Positions 25,404 to 35,059 of a stretch of 64,000 bases of DNA are shown one piece after another. The translations under genes and the position numbers were made by a program. The stretch lies in contig NZ_OY776488.1 of assembly GCF_963675635.1 (NCBI RefSeq), positions 1,157,740-1,221,739 on the forward strand. The letters are read 5' to 3'. How positions within the stretch are numbered: the first letter of the stretch is position 1; each line of letters begins with the position of its first letter. Origin of the DNA: an uncultured Pseudodesulfovibrio sp. (GTDB lineage: Bacteria; Desulfobacterota; Desulfovibrionia; Desulfovibrionales; Desulfovibrionaceae). The notes under the pieces were generated by a model. The model worked only from the letters and a program-made list of their open reading frames with translations, searched no databases and was not told the DNA's origin.

Positions 25404-26288
25404 ATGCCTCTGAATTTTGAACCGATCAGTTTAGACAGACAGGCAGAATATCATGCCTGCCTCACCGGATGCCCCCAACTGTTGACCAGCGATTTTTCCT
25501 TTGCCAACATATTCGGGTGGGCCGAACACTATGGCCTTGAATGGGCCTTTCACAAAGGCCTGTGCTTTATCCGCCAGACCAAGCCTGAAACCATCCACTG
25601 GGCGCCAATCGGCCCCTGGGAATCATACAACTGGGCTGATTGCAAAACCATGCTCGAAAGCGGTAAATTCACCCGCGTTCCTGAAGCACTGACACGCCTC
25701 TGGTCCGTTGCGTATGGCAACAACATCCTCATTGAGGAAAGCCGCGAACATTGGGACTACATATACTCAGTGGAAGACTTGATCGCGCTCAAGGGCAAGA
25801 AATTTCACAAGAAAAAAAACCTGCTCAACCAATTCAAGAAATCGTATCTCTACACATACGAATCCATGGCCCCCGAATGTGTGGAAGAAGTCCTGGAAAT
25901 GCAGGATGAATGGTACAAGTGGTATGAAGAAAACAATCCGTCCGAAGCTCTCAAGGCAGAAAACCACGCAATCACCCGTGTCCTACACAACATAGACCAA
26001 ATAGACGGCCTCATGGGTGCCACCCTGCGTGTGGAAGGCAAAGTCATTGCCTATACCGTGGCAGAGCCTCTGTGCGAAGATTCCATCGTCATCCACTTTG
26101 AGAAAGGCGATATCAGATACAAGGGCGTATACCAGGCCATCAATCAGATGTTTCTGGAAAACGACGCCGCCGGATTCACCAATGTCAACCGGGAACAGGA
26201 CTTGGGCGATGAAGGACTGCGCAAGGCAAAACTGTCCTACAATCCGTCATTTTTCCTGAAAAAATTTGAAGCTACACTTTTGAAGTAA
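25404..26288 (+). CDS. DUF2156 (phosphatidylglycerol lysyltransferase C-terminal-like) protein
   Basis: A 294-residue protein of the GNAT-like DUF2156 family, related to the aminoacyl-transfer half of MprF but without its membrane part. Family blocks are LTGCPQLLTSDFSFANIFGW, LKGKKFHKKKNLLNQFKKSY and the late VNREQDLGDEGLRKAKLSYN. It would use an acyl- or aminoacyl-donor; the acceptor is unknown. AAAGGA lies 6 bases before the ATG. Its stop shares one base with the next start, so translation is coupled to the phosphodiesterase gene. Confidence 0.85.
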   Translation: MPLNFEPISLDRQAEYHACLTGCPQLLTSDFSFANIFGWAEHYGLEWAFHKGLCFIRQTKPETIHWAPIGPWESYNWADCKTMLESGKFTRVPEALTRLWSVAYGNNILIEESREHWDYIYSVEDLIALKGKKFHKKKNLLNQFKKSYLYTYESMAPECVEEVLEMQDEWYKWYEENNPSEALKAENHAITRVLHNIDQIDGLMGATLRVEGKVIAYTVAEPLCEDSIVIHFEKGDIRYKGVYQAINQMFLENDAAGFTNVNREQDLGDEGLRKAKLSYNPSFFLKKFEATLLK

Positions 26289-27586
26289 TGTCGATTCTTC
26301 TTTCTTCAAAGCCTCGCAGACGACTGGTCGTTCTCGGCTTGGACGGACTGCCGTTTGACCTTGCCGGACGCCTCGGCTTGAGCCTGCCCAACATTCGTAG
26401 ACTCGCTGAAAAAGCGACTACTGTCCGAGCAGAACTACCGGAACTCTCACCTGTGAACTGGACCGCCTTCTTCACAGGTGAAGGGCCGGAAAAACACGGC
26501 ATTTTCGGGTTTTCATATATGGATCCGAATACCTATTCACTCCGCATAACCAATAGCCAGGACGTGGACTGCCCAACGATCTTCGACCGCCTTGGCGAAC
26601 ACGGCGTCGTCTCCCGTATCATCAACCTGCCGGGTACATATCCGGTACGTCCGCTTCGCGGAATGTGCATATCCGGCTTTGTCTCACTCGACTTCGAAAA
26701 AGCCTCTTACCCCACGTTTTTAAAAGAAAAAATACGATCAATCGACTACAAATTGGAAGCGGACACCAACAGGGGGCGAGACAACCTCAACTATCTGCTC
26801 GCAGAATTGCGATCGACCCTCGACTCACGTTTACAAGCCCTTGAGATGCTCTGGCCCGACCTTGGCTGGGACGTATTTGTCCACGTCTTCACCGAAACTG
26901 ATCGGCTCTTTCATTTCTTCATGGACGCAGTATTACACGAAGAGCACCCGGCCCACCTGGACTGCATGCAATTTCTCGCAGACTGGGACCATGCTATCGG
27001 CGTTTTTTTGGAACGATATGATGCCCTGCCCGGCTCAAAGCGACTCATCGTGCTGGCCGATCACGGTTTCACTGAACTCAAAACCGAAGTCTGTCTCAAC
27101 ACATGGCTGAAACAACACGGCTTACTCTCACAGACAGGCACGCCTGTCGACGAATGGGACGCATCACAGATTTCTTCTGAATCAAAAGCCTTCGCCCTTG
27201 ACCCCGGTCGCATATACATTCACACGGCTGATCGATTCGCGCGAGGACACGTTGCAGAATCGGACAAAGCAGACTTGATCGACGCCATCACACACGGGTT
27301 GCTCCAGTTGACGTACAATGGTGAGCCAGTCATGAAGGCCATACACTGCAAAAATGAACTCTATCCCGGCACACAGTCAGAACAGGCTCCTGATCTGGTC
27401 TGTGAACCACACCCCGGCTTTGATCTCAAAGCAAAATTCGACCGCAATGACATATTTGGTTTGCATGGACGAACAGGGACACATACGGTGGACGGAGCAT
27501 TGTTTTTCGACACAAACGATTCGCGACCGAAACGGATGCGCAACATCGGCAACACCATACTCCAACACTTTGGTATTATTAAATAA
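26288..27586 (+). CDS. Alkaline-phosphatase-superfamily phosphodiesterase
   Basis: A 432-residue member of the type I phosphodiesterase/nucleotide pyrophosphatase group. Metal and nucleophile motifs are VLGLDGLPFD, LSPVNWTAFFTG (the Thr as likely nucleophile), TETDRLFHFFMD with Asp and His ligands, and LADHGFTEL. No signal peptide is seen, so it should be cytosolic or at the inner face of the membrane. The start overlaps the DUF2156 stop by 1 base and the stop abuts the helicase start. The substrate could be a phospholipid head group, a nucleotide sugar or a nucleotide. Confidence 0.85.
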   Translation: MSILLSSKPRRRLVVLGLDGLPFDLAGRLGLSLPNIRRLAEKATTVRAELPELSPVNWTAFFTGEGPEKHGIFGFSYMDPNTYSLRITNSQDVDCPTIFDRLGEHGVVSRIINLPGTYPVRPLRGMCISGFVSLDFEKASYPTFLKEKIRSIDYKLEADTNRGRDNLNYLLAELRSTLDSRLQALEMLWPDLGWDVFVHVFTETDRLFHFFMDAVLHEEHPAHLDCMQFLADWDHAIGVFLERYDALPGSKRLIVLADHGFTELKTEVCLNTWLKQHGLLSQTGTPVDEWDASQISSESKAFALDPGRIYIHTADRFARGHVAESDKADLIDAITHGLLQLTYNGEPVMKAIHCKNELYPGTQSEQAPDLVCEPHPGFDLKAKFDRNDIFGLHGRTGTHTVDGALFFDTNDSRPKRMRNIGNTILQHFGIIK

Positions 27587-29731
27587 ATGAGCATAGACTT
27601 CGAAAATGAACTCAATGAGGCACAGCGCGAGGCAGTCCAGACTACAGAAGGGCCGGTACTCGTCATAGCCGGTGCCGGGTCAGGCAAGACACGCACCATC
27701 GTCTACCGACTGGCCCACCTTGTAGAAATGGGTGTTGATCCAAGCCAGATTCTGCTCCTGACCTTTACCCGCAAGGCCGCTCAGGAAATGCTGACCCGCG
27801 CCGAAATGATTCTTGGCCGTTCCCTGCACGGCACATCAGGTGGCACCTTCCACTCCTTTGCGTACTCCACGCTGCGCCAGAACGCCATGGACATCGGATT
27901 CGACAACGGATTCACGCTGATGGACCGTGCCGACAGCGAAAATATCTGCAAAGAAGTCAAAGACGACCTCAAACTCGGCAAAGGGGATCGCTCCTTCCCA
28001 AGAAAATCCACCCTGCTGGACATGATTACGAAATCTCGCAACAAGGAATTGCCCATTGATACCATCCTTGAGCGGGAAGCATATCACCTGAACTCCTATC
28101 TGGATGATCTGAACGAAATTTCTGACGGTTACGCCCATTTCAAACGAAACCACGCACTGGTGGACTATGACGACCTCCTGTTTCTGGTAGACAAGCTGCT
28201 CGCAGAAAACGAACCGCTGCGCAACCAGCTCCAAACACGATATCGCTACATTATGGTGGACGAGTATCAAGACACCAATCTGGTTCAGGCTCGTATTGTC
28301 AAACATCTGGCTGGCGACAAGGGTAATGTTATGGCTGTTGGCGATGACGCGCAGTCCATCTATGCCTTCCGTGGAGCCAATGTTGCCAACATTCTTGAAT
28401 TTCCCACGATATTCAAAGGTGCCAAGGTCATTCGCCTTGAAAAAAACTACCGATCTGTTCAGCCCATTCTCGATCTGACCAATGAAATTCTCAAGGGTGC
28501 AACCACCAAGTTCGACAAACAGCTCTATTCCGACCTCAAGAGCAGCAACCTGCCCGAAGTGGTCCACCCGCTCAGCGATCAGAGCCAGGCAAAACTTGTA
28601 GTGGATCAGATACTGGAATTGCGACGCAAATACTCGCTTCATGACGTAGCTGTTCTGTTCCGAGCGGGATACCAATCGTTCCCGTTGGAAGTCGCCCTGA
28701 CGCGCATTGGTATTGATTACCAGAAATTCGGTGGTATTCGGTTTCACGAAGCCGCCCATATCAAGGACGTACTGTCCTACCTACGGTTGGTGCTCAACCC
28801 GCATGATCTCTTGGCATGGCAACGTGCTCTGGATCATATCAAGGGTGTCGGCCCGAAAACCGTAGCGAATATTTACAAAGCCATCCATTCGCGCGACGAC
28901 AAGTACTTGAACAAGATGACCAAAAAGCATGAACAGCTCGGAGAACTCCTCGGAGAGCTGAACAGACTCCGTGCCGGCTCATCCAAACCATCAACTGTTC
29001 TTGAATCAATTCTTGCCTTCTACCAACCTATTATTACTGAAAAATACCCTGATGATTATCCAAAACGTCAGGCAGGGTTGGAGCAACTCAGCCAGATCGC
29101 AGTCAATTATTCCGACATGGAACAATTCCTCGGCGATCTCAGTCTGGACGGTGACCCGGAAGATGAAAAACGTAAGGAAGACGCTGTTGTGCTCTCCACC
29201 GTCCATTCCGCCAAAGGCCTGGAATGGTCCGCTGTCATCATCATCGACCTCGTGGAAGACCGATTCCCGTCCCGCAGGGCTATGCAGCGTGCTGAAGATT
29301 TGGAAGAGGAACGCCGCCTCATGTATGTAGCCTGCACCCGTGCCAAGAAATGCCTCAAACTCTTTATACCAAGCTCGGTTTACAACCGAGCCAGCGGCAT
29401 GTCAGAGCCGACCCTCCCCAGTCCATTCATACTTGAATTGCCGGATACGGTTTTCGACAGAATGAACGAATCCTATGGAGGCGGCCTGGAAAAGAAACGT
29501 AAACGCGGTACAACTGGCGCAACCAGCACAACTCCTTTGTCCCGGTCAAGCGACAGTGAACCGCAATTCTCAGCCAAGCCCAAAACCGATCCATTGAAAC
29601 TCGGGTTCTGCCGTCACAAAATTTTCGGCAAAGGGAAAATTATCGCCCACATTGAACCGAACAAATATAGAGTCAATTTCCCGGGATTTGGCCTCAAGGT
29701 CATCATCGGAGATTATCTGGAACTCATCTAA
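27587..29731 (+). CDS. UvrD/PcrA-type superfamily 1 DNA helicase
   Basis: A 714-residue 3'-5' helicase. Motifs in order: Q-motif LNEAQREAVQTTEGPVL, Walker A IAGAGSGKTRT, LTFTRKAAQEML, motif II MVDEYQDTN, motif III VGDDAQSIYAFRGA, motif V VLSTVHSAKGLEW and motif VI MYVACTRAKK. A PcrA-like C-terminal module ends the protein (HKIFGKGKIIAHIEPNKY). It acts in repair and removal of proteins from DNA. Its ATG directly follows the phosphodiesterase stop codon with no gap. No terminator follows before thiL. Confidence 0.95.
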   Translation: MSIDFENELNEAQREAVQTTEGPVLVIAGAGSGKTRTIVYRLAHLVEMGVDPSQILLLTFTRKAAQEMLTRAEMILGRSLHGTSGGTFHSFAYSTLRQNAMDIGFDNGFTLMDRADSENICKEVKDDLKLGKGDRSFPRKSTLLDMITKSRNKELPIDTILEREAYHLNSYLDDLNEISDGYAHFKRNHALVDYDDLLFLVDKLLAENEPLRNQLQTRYRYIMVDEYQDTNLVQARIVKHLAGDKGNVMAVGDDAQSIYAFRGANVANILEFPTIFKGAKVIRLEKNYRSVQPILDLTNEILKGATTKFDKQLYSDLKSSNLPEVVHPLSDQSQAKLVVDQILELRRKYSLHDVAVLFRAGYQSFPLEVALTRIGIDYQKFGGIRFHEAAHIKDVLSYLRLVLNPHDLLAWQRALDHIKGVGPKTVANIYKAIHSRDDKYLNKMTKKHEQLGELLGELNRLRAGSSKPSTVLESILAFYQPIITEKYPDDYPKRQAGLEQLSQIAVNYSDMEQFLGDLSLDGDPEDEKRKEDAVVLSTVHSAKGLEWSAVIIIDLVEDRFPSRRAMQRAEDLEEERRLMYVACTRAKKCLKLFIPSSVYNRASGMSEPTLPSPFILELPDTVFDRMNESYGGGLEKKRKRGTTGATSTTPLSRSSDSEPQFSAKPKTDPLKLGFCRHKIFGKGKIIAHIEPNKYRVNFPGFGLKVIIGDYLELI

Positions 29732-29755
29732 CTTACTGAACTACAGAGACATGAC

Positions 29756-30703
29756 ATGAAAAGCGAAGCACAATTCCTTGAACTCATTGACACACATTTC
29801 AAAGGAAACCATGAATACGTCGCTCTTGGACGTGGAGACGACTGCGCAGTCCTGACCGGCGGAAAAGACTATTGCGTCTCTTCCGATCTTTTTCTGGAAG
29901 ACGTCCACTTCCGACGTGAATATTTTTCAGCGGCTGACATAGGATACAAGGCCCTGGCCGTTAACATCAGTGACATTGCAGCCATGGGTGCCAAACCCGT
30001 GGCCTTTACCATGGATCTCATGATTCCCTCCAATCTGGATGACGAATTTTGGAATGATTTCTTCAAGTCCATGGGGATGCTGGCCCGACAAAATGACATC
30101 ATACTCGCGGGCGGAGACTTGAGCAGAGCCGACAAGCTGGGAGTGTCGATTTCCATTTTCGGCGTCGCCGGTTCTACCGGATTTCTCAAGCGCCAAAACT
30201 GCGCATATGGCGACATCCTTTTCACCATCGGCGACATCGGCCTGGCTCGTGCCGGACTTATGGCTCTTGAAGCATCAGGGGAAAAGGCCCGTGAAGTCCT
30301 GCCCGCCGCAGTGCTGGCACACCTGCGTCCCAAGCCGAAGGTCATGATCGGCACCCTGCTCAACGCAGCGGGGGTCAAGGGACTCATGGACATTTCCGAC
30401 GGACTGGCACATGATCTGCCACGCTTCCTAGGCCCTGAACTCGGCGCCGACCTGACCATTGAGGCAAACAACCTCAATTCAAACGTCACCAAATTTGCCC
30501 AGACTATCGACGTCGATCCCGTGGAATTTGCCATACTCGGTGGAGAAGATTATGCTCTGCTCGGAGCGGTTTCTCCTTTCGAAGCCGGAAAAGCGGAATC
30601 TGTTCCAGGGTTTACACGCATAGGAACTGTAACAAAAACGCTCGGGCTGACGGTGAATGGAAAACCGTTCACCACACCCGGATTCGATCATTTCACCGAC
30701 TAA
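29756..30703 (+). CDS. thiL: Thiamine-monophosphate kinase
   Basis: A 315-residue AIR-synthase-fold kinase that makes thiamine diphosphate from thiamine monophosphate. It has GRGDDCAVL, SSDLFLEDVHFRREY, NISDIAAMGAKPVAFTM, GLMDISDGLAHDL and GGEDYALL, all conserved ThiL blocks. It lies 24 bases after the helicase gene and 21 before trmO. Confidence 0.94.
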   Translation: MKSEAQFLELIDTHFKGNHEYVALGRGDDCAVLTGGKDYCVSSDLFLEDVHFRREYFSAADIGYKALAVNISDIAAMGAKPVAFTMDLMIPSNLDDEFWNDFFKSMGMLARQNDIILAGGDLSRADKLGVSISIFGVAGSTGFLKRQNCAYGDILFTIGDIGLARAGLMALEASGEKAREVLPAAVLAHLRPKPKVMIGTLLNAAGVKGLMDISDGLAHDLPRFLGPELGADLTIEANNLNSNVTKFAQTIDVDPVEFAILGGEDYALLGAVSPFEAGKAESVPGFTRIGTVTKTLGLTVNGKPFTTPGFDHFTD

Positions 30704-30724
30704 CCATCCACACTGGAGGCTGTC

Positions 30725-31129
30725 ATGGACACCACTCTCGTTATCATAGGCGTCATTCACTCCGACATAACCGATCTTGCCACAGCCCCCAAGATGGAAA
30801 ACGAACCGGGAGCCGTACGCGCTCGCATCGAACTGGACCCGGCATATGAAGTCGGCTTAGACGCCATGGAAATCGGCGCGCAGCTCGAATTATTCACATG
30901 GCTGCACAAGGCAGATCGAAGCATTCTCAAAGTCCACCCACGTGGAGACCATACCCAGCCCCAACGCGGTGTCTTCTCCACGCGCTCTCCGTCCCGCCCC
31001 AATCCCATCGGATTGCACCGGGTCACATTAGTCGCCATTGAAGAGCCGCTGACACTCGTGGTTGAACCTTTGGAAGCACTTAACGGCACTCCTGTCATTG
31101 ATATCAAGACGAAGCCCAAGGGGTACTGA
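30725..31129 (+). CDS. TrmO/TsaA-family tRNA methyltransferase
   Basis: A 134-residue TsaA-like protein. TrmO uses S-adenosylmethionine to N6-methylate t6A37 in tRNA-Thr. Motifs are SRPNPIGLHRVTLVAIE and the later LNGTPVIDIKTKPKGY, where the usual DGTP(V/L)LDIKPY is slightly changed. The protein lacks the extra C-terminal domain of E. coli TrmO, as in short bacterial and archaeal forms. GGAGG lies 6 bases before the ATG. tsaE, which acts before this step, is elsewhere in the window. Confidence 0.85.
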   Translation: MDTTLVIIGVIHSDITDLATAPKMENEPGAVRARIELDPAYEVGLDAMEIGAQLELFTWLHKADRSILKVHPRGDHTQPQRGVFSTRSPSRPNPIGLHRVTLVAIEEPLTLVVEPLEALNGTPVIDIKTKPKGY

Positions 31130-31131
31130 TT

Positions 31132-31998
31132 GTGGATCTGTTCGAGGCTGTGGAAAGCACTGGCGACAACCATGTCGCCGGCTGGGTGCAAACAACGGAT
31201 GGCGTGCGCCTATGGGTGACCATCCAGGGCACAGGTCGCCCTATCGTCCTGATCCACGGCTGGACCATGAGTTCTCTGTTCTGGAGACGTCAGCTTTCAC
31301 TGTCCGACCAGTTTCAAGTCATCACCATCGACCTGCGCGGTCACGGGAAATCACAGGACACGCCACGCGGTCATACTCTGCCCCGATATGCAACCGATGT
31401 TCGCGAAGTTCTTATAGCTCTCCGTCTTCAAAACGTCATGCTTGTGGGGTGGTCCATGGGCGGCTCGGTTGTCATGGAATACTGGAACCAATTCGGTCTG
31501 GACAAACTTTCCAGCATCGGCCTCGTTGAAACAGCCCCGGCCCCCATGTCTCCTGCACCATGGAATACCCACAAATGCCGTAATGGCAATGCTGGCGCCA
31601 TGCGAGACAACATTGATGCAATGCTGGAAGACCGTAAGGCTTTCGCCGAACAATTTACCAACGCCATGTTTCTTTCCGGGCAGGCTCCAAGCCATGCCCT
31701 GAACTGGATGCAGCGCGAACAGCTCAAGCCGGTTCCACAAAACGCTGCCGCCATTTATGAAGATTATGTCAATCGGGACTATACTCCCATCCTCCCGACC
31801 ATTACCTGCCCGGCGCTGGTCGTATACGGACGCTCCCGGCACATGTGTTACGGCCCATCAACCGGACGCTATGTGGCAGGGTCCATCCCAGACTCCCGTT
31901 TCGTCATTCTCGACAAAAGTGGACATTTGCCATTTTATGAAGAACCTGATTTGTTCAATGAGGCTCTAACCAATTTCATACATCAAACGGCTCTCTAG
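31132..31998 (+). CDS. Alpha/beta-fold hydrolase
   Basis: A 288-residue alpha/beta hydrolase. The oxyanion region is VLIHGWTMSS, the nucleophile elbow GWSMGG carries the Ser, the catalytic His lies in DKSGHLPFYEEPDLF, and IDLRGHGKS marks the family. A GTG at 31132, two bases after the trmO stop with AAGGGG upstream, is the likely start. Substrate cannot be told; it may be an esterase, haloperoxidase-like or lipid hydrolase. It is coupled to the next gene by an 8-base gap. Confidence 0.88.
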   Translation: MDLFEAVESTGDNHVAGWVQTTDGVRLWVTIQGTGRPIVLIHGWTMSSLFWRRQLSLSDQFQVITIDLRGHGKSQDTPRGHTLPRYATDVREVLIALRLQNVMLVGWSMGGSVVMEYWNQFGLDKLSSIGLVETAPAPMSPAPWNTHKCRNGNAGAMRDNIDAMLEDRKAFAEQFTNAMFLSGQAPSHALNWMQREQLKPVPQNAAAIYEDYVNRDYTPILPTITCPALVVYGRSRHMCYGPSTGRYVAGSIPDSRFVILDKSGHLPFYEEPDLFNEALTNFIHQTAL

Positions 31999-32006
31999 GA
32001 GGACCA

Positions 32007-32576
32007 ATGAGATCTCTGCCCGCCCTTTTCACGGTTCTGCTCCTGACATTGATCATGTCTGTCCCTGCTATGAGCGCGAGCAAAGCTGACGTGATCATGC
32101 TTGATTCACAGATGGTTGGCGACCAGCAGGTCTATCTCAACGGTATCGCATTGCGCGAAAAATTCGTCTTTGACGTCTATGTGGCGGGTCTGTATCTCCC
32201 TGAAAAATCTTCAGACCCCGCAACAATTCTGCAACGGGATGAGCCGCGCATGATGGTCATGCACTTTCTGCGCGACGTGGAAGCAAAAAAGATCAATGAC
32301 GCATGGTATGAAGGACTTGACGCCAACGTCAAAGACGTCACACCGGAACTCAAAGCCAAATTCGATCAACTGGCCGCCATGATGACGGATATTAAGGAAG
32401 GACAGGCTATGGGATTCATATACACCCCGGTCACAGGCACCGCTGTCATGGTTGCCGACCAGCCCAAGGGAGCCATCCTCGGCAAGGATTTCGCCGATGC
32501 TATTCTCGCCACATGGATTGGTCCCAAGCCTGGCCCAGGCAAGAGATTCAAGCAGGAAATATTGGGATTGAAATAG
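32007..32576 (+). CDS. Exported chalcone-isomerase-like protein
   Basis: A 189-residue protein with a clear signal peptide (LFTVLLLTLIMSVPAMSA, cleaved near AMSA-SKA). The mature part matches the chalcone isomerase-like fold: NGIALREKFVFDVYVAGLYL, MMVMHFLRDVEAKKINDAW and GKDFADAILATWIG. Bacterial members are periplasmic and of uncertain function, probably binding a fatty-acid-like ligand rather than acting on flavonoids. AGGAGG lies 5 bases before the ATG. It ends the operon at a very long hairpin. Confidence 0.85.
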   Translation: MRSLPALFTVLLLTLIMSVPAMSASKADVIMLDSQMVGDQQVYLNGIALREKFVFDVYVAGLYLPEKSSDPATILQRDEPRMMVMHFLRDVEAKKINDAWYEGLDANVKDVTPELKAKFDQLAAMMTDIKEGQAMGFIYTPVTGTAVMVADQPKGAILGKDFADAILATWIGPKPGPGKRFKQEILGLK

Positions 32577-32602
32577 TTTATTTCATCAAAAAAACAGAAT
32601 AG

Positions 32603-32664
32603 TTGTCAAAAAGTAAACGGCGCACCATGTATGAACCATGGTGCGCCGTTTACTTTTTCGACAA
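32603..32664. terminator. Very long perfect hairpin, two-way terminator
   Basis: Bases 32608-32629 pair without mismatch to 32637-32658 around a 7-base loop, and TTGTC/GACAA extends the stem by 5 bp after one bulged C. The arms begin with A5 and end with T5, so it works as a terminator on both strands between convergent genes. Confidence 0.85.
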
Positions 32665-32674
32665 TCAAATGGAA

Positions 32675-33250
32675 TTAGGAAAGTTGCGGAACAACTTTGC
32701 GTATAGGGCCAAGCAGCCTATTGATTCGGCTGCCAGAAGGACTTGAAATGGTACTCGCGCCACCAGCCGTTTCAAAAGTATAAAAAAGATCAGGATCAAC
32801 GCTGCGCGCCACGGTTAACAAATGCTTCATGTCTTTCCGCTTGCAGACCACGAACTGGACGGTAACAGGACCGTCAGAGCCTTCACCGGCCACGGTGGTG
32901 ATCATGAAGCCCCCACCACGCACAGCTTCGGCAATCTCATGCCCTTTCCATGCGCTAATGATACGTACAACGACATTACCGAGCGCAAGCTTTTTTTCAG
33001 CCATGATCCCAACCACGTTGCCACAGGCAAACCCGGCGGCATAACAGACTCCGAGAACAGGTTCTTCACCGACATTAAGCATCACAGTGGATGTGCCAAA
33101 AATCCAAAGTGTCATCTCCAGACACCCCAAAGAAAATGCAGCTCGAGACTCACCAAGTACGGTAACCATGGTTCTGACCGTCCCAAGAGTAAGGACGACA
33201 ACTTCGACACAAAATATAAGTACCCCAAGAAAAAGGACTTCCATATTCAT
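32675..33250 (-). CDS. DUF2179/DUF5698 (UPF0316, YebE-type) membrane protein
   Basis: A 191-residue protein with three N-terminal membrane helices (first LFLGVLIFCVEVVVLTLGTV) and a cytosolic C-terminal DUF2179 domain containing VRGGGFMITTVAGEGSDGPV and CKRKDMKHLLTVARSVDPDL. The family is uncharacterised; the C-terminal domain resembles PII-like or degradosome-type small-ligand folds. GAGG lies 7 bases before the ATG. It is alone on this strand; the 198 bases upstream hold only the ilvC terminator and no gene I can support. Confidence 0.82.
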   Translation of the reverse strand: MNMEVLFLGVLIFCVEVVVLTLGTVRTMVTVLGESRAAFSLGCLEMTLWIFGTSTVMLNVGEEPVLGVCYAAGFACGNVVGIMAEKKLALGNVVVRIISAWKGHEIAEAVRGGGFMITTVAGEGSDGPVTVQFVVCKRKDMKHLLTVARSVDPDLFYTFETAGGASTISSPSGSRINRLLGPIRKVVPQLS

Positions 33251-33394
33251 TGCACAACCTCATATCCAAATTTGGATTGCGTGATCTATAGACGTTTCTT
33301 CACTCGGTCAAGCGTTTATTTCACGCAGAAATCCCCCCGGTAATCGGCAATATTCAGTTCCGAAAAAAGATCATTTCAGGGCGTCATGAGATAT

Positions 33395-33427
33395 AAAAAA
33401 AGGTCGGCCCCAACAGGGCCGACCTTT
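33395..33427 (-). terminator. Rho-independent terminator after ilvC
   Basis: AAAAGGTCGGCCC pairs with GGGCCGACCTTTT around a 5-base loop (33398-33427), followed on the minus strand by a T run. It lies 22 bases past the ilvC stop. Confidence 0.9.
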
Positions 33428-33448
33428 TAACAATTCTCGATCAGTGGA

Positions 33449-34528
<1,080 letters not shown>

Positions 34529-34557
34529 CTAGCCCGGTGTTGTTGCCTGGTTGCGAA

Positions 34558-35049
34558 TTATAGGTCGATCTGCATGGAGCGCTGCATGGCAACATTGCCG
34601 GTGCGGGCGATCTCCTTGATGCCGAAGCGGGTGAGCAAATTGACGATTGCGCCTATCTTGCCCTGGTCGCCCGTTACTTCAATGGTCAACTCGTCGACGC
34701 TGACGTCTACAACCTTGCACCGGAAGATGTCAACAATACGCAGAATTTCCGCGCGTTTTGAATCCTCGGCATTGACCTTGAGAAGGACCATTTCACGGTC
34801 CACGGAATTCAATTCTGTAAGATTCTTGACTTTTATAGTAGGAACGAGTTTTCGAAGCTGTTTGACGATCTGTTCGACAATGGCGTTGTCACCCTCAGCG
34901 ACAATCGTCATGAGAGAAACATCCTTCTCCAGTGTCGGTGCCACATTCAAAGAATAAATGTTGAAACCTCGTCCGGAAAACAATCCGACCACTCGGGACA
35001 AAACACCCGGTTCATTTTCAACCGTCACGGAAAGAGTGTGCTTACTCAT
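34558..35049 (-). CDS. ilvN: Acetolactate synthase small (regulatory) subunit
   Basis: A 163-residue protein with an N-terminal ACT domain (HTLSVTVENEPGVLSRVVGL, FSGRGFNIYSLNVAPT) that binds valine for feedback control, and the C-terminal ALS_ss_C domain (about 85-160). It activates the catalytic subunit encoded 10 bases upstream. Often named ilvH in related genomes. Confidence 0.95.
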   Translation of the reverse strand: MSKHTLSVTVENEPGVLSRVVGLFSGRGFNIYSLNVAPTLEKDVSLMTIVAEGDNAIVEQIVKQLRKLVPTIKVKNLTELNSVDREMVLLKVNAEDSKRAEILRIVDIFRCKVVDVSVDELTIEVTGDQGKIGAIVNLLTRFGIKEIARTGNVAMQRSMQIDL

Positions 35050-35059
35050 GGCGCGCCTC

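Noticed and set aside
27836-28759. A 307-codon open frame on the minus strand
   Set aside because: It lies wholly inside the UvrD-type helicase gene, which carries every helicase motif; the minus frame has no domain and no ribosome-binding site.
29869-30534. A 221-codon minus-strand frame
   Set aside because: It is antisense to thiL, which has all family motifs; the composition is Ser/Arg/Pro rich as expected of a shadow frame.
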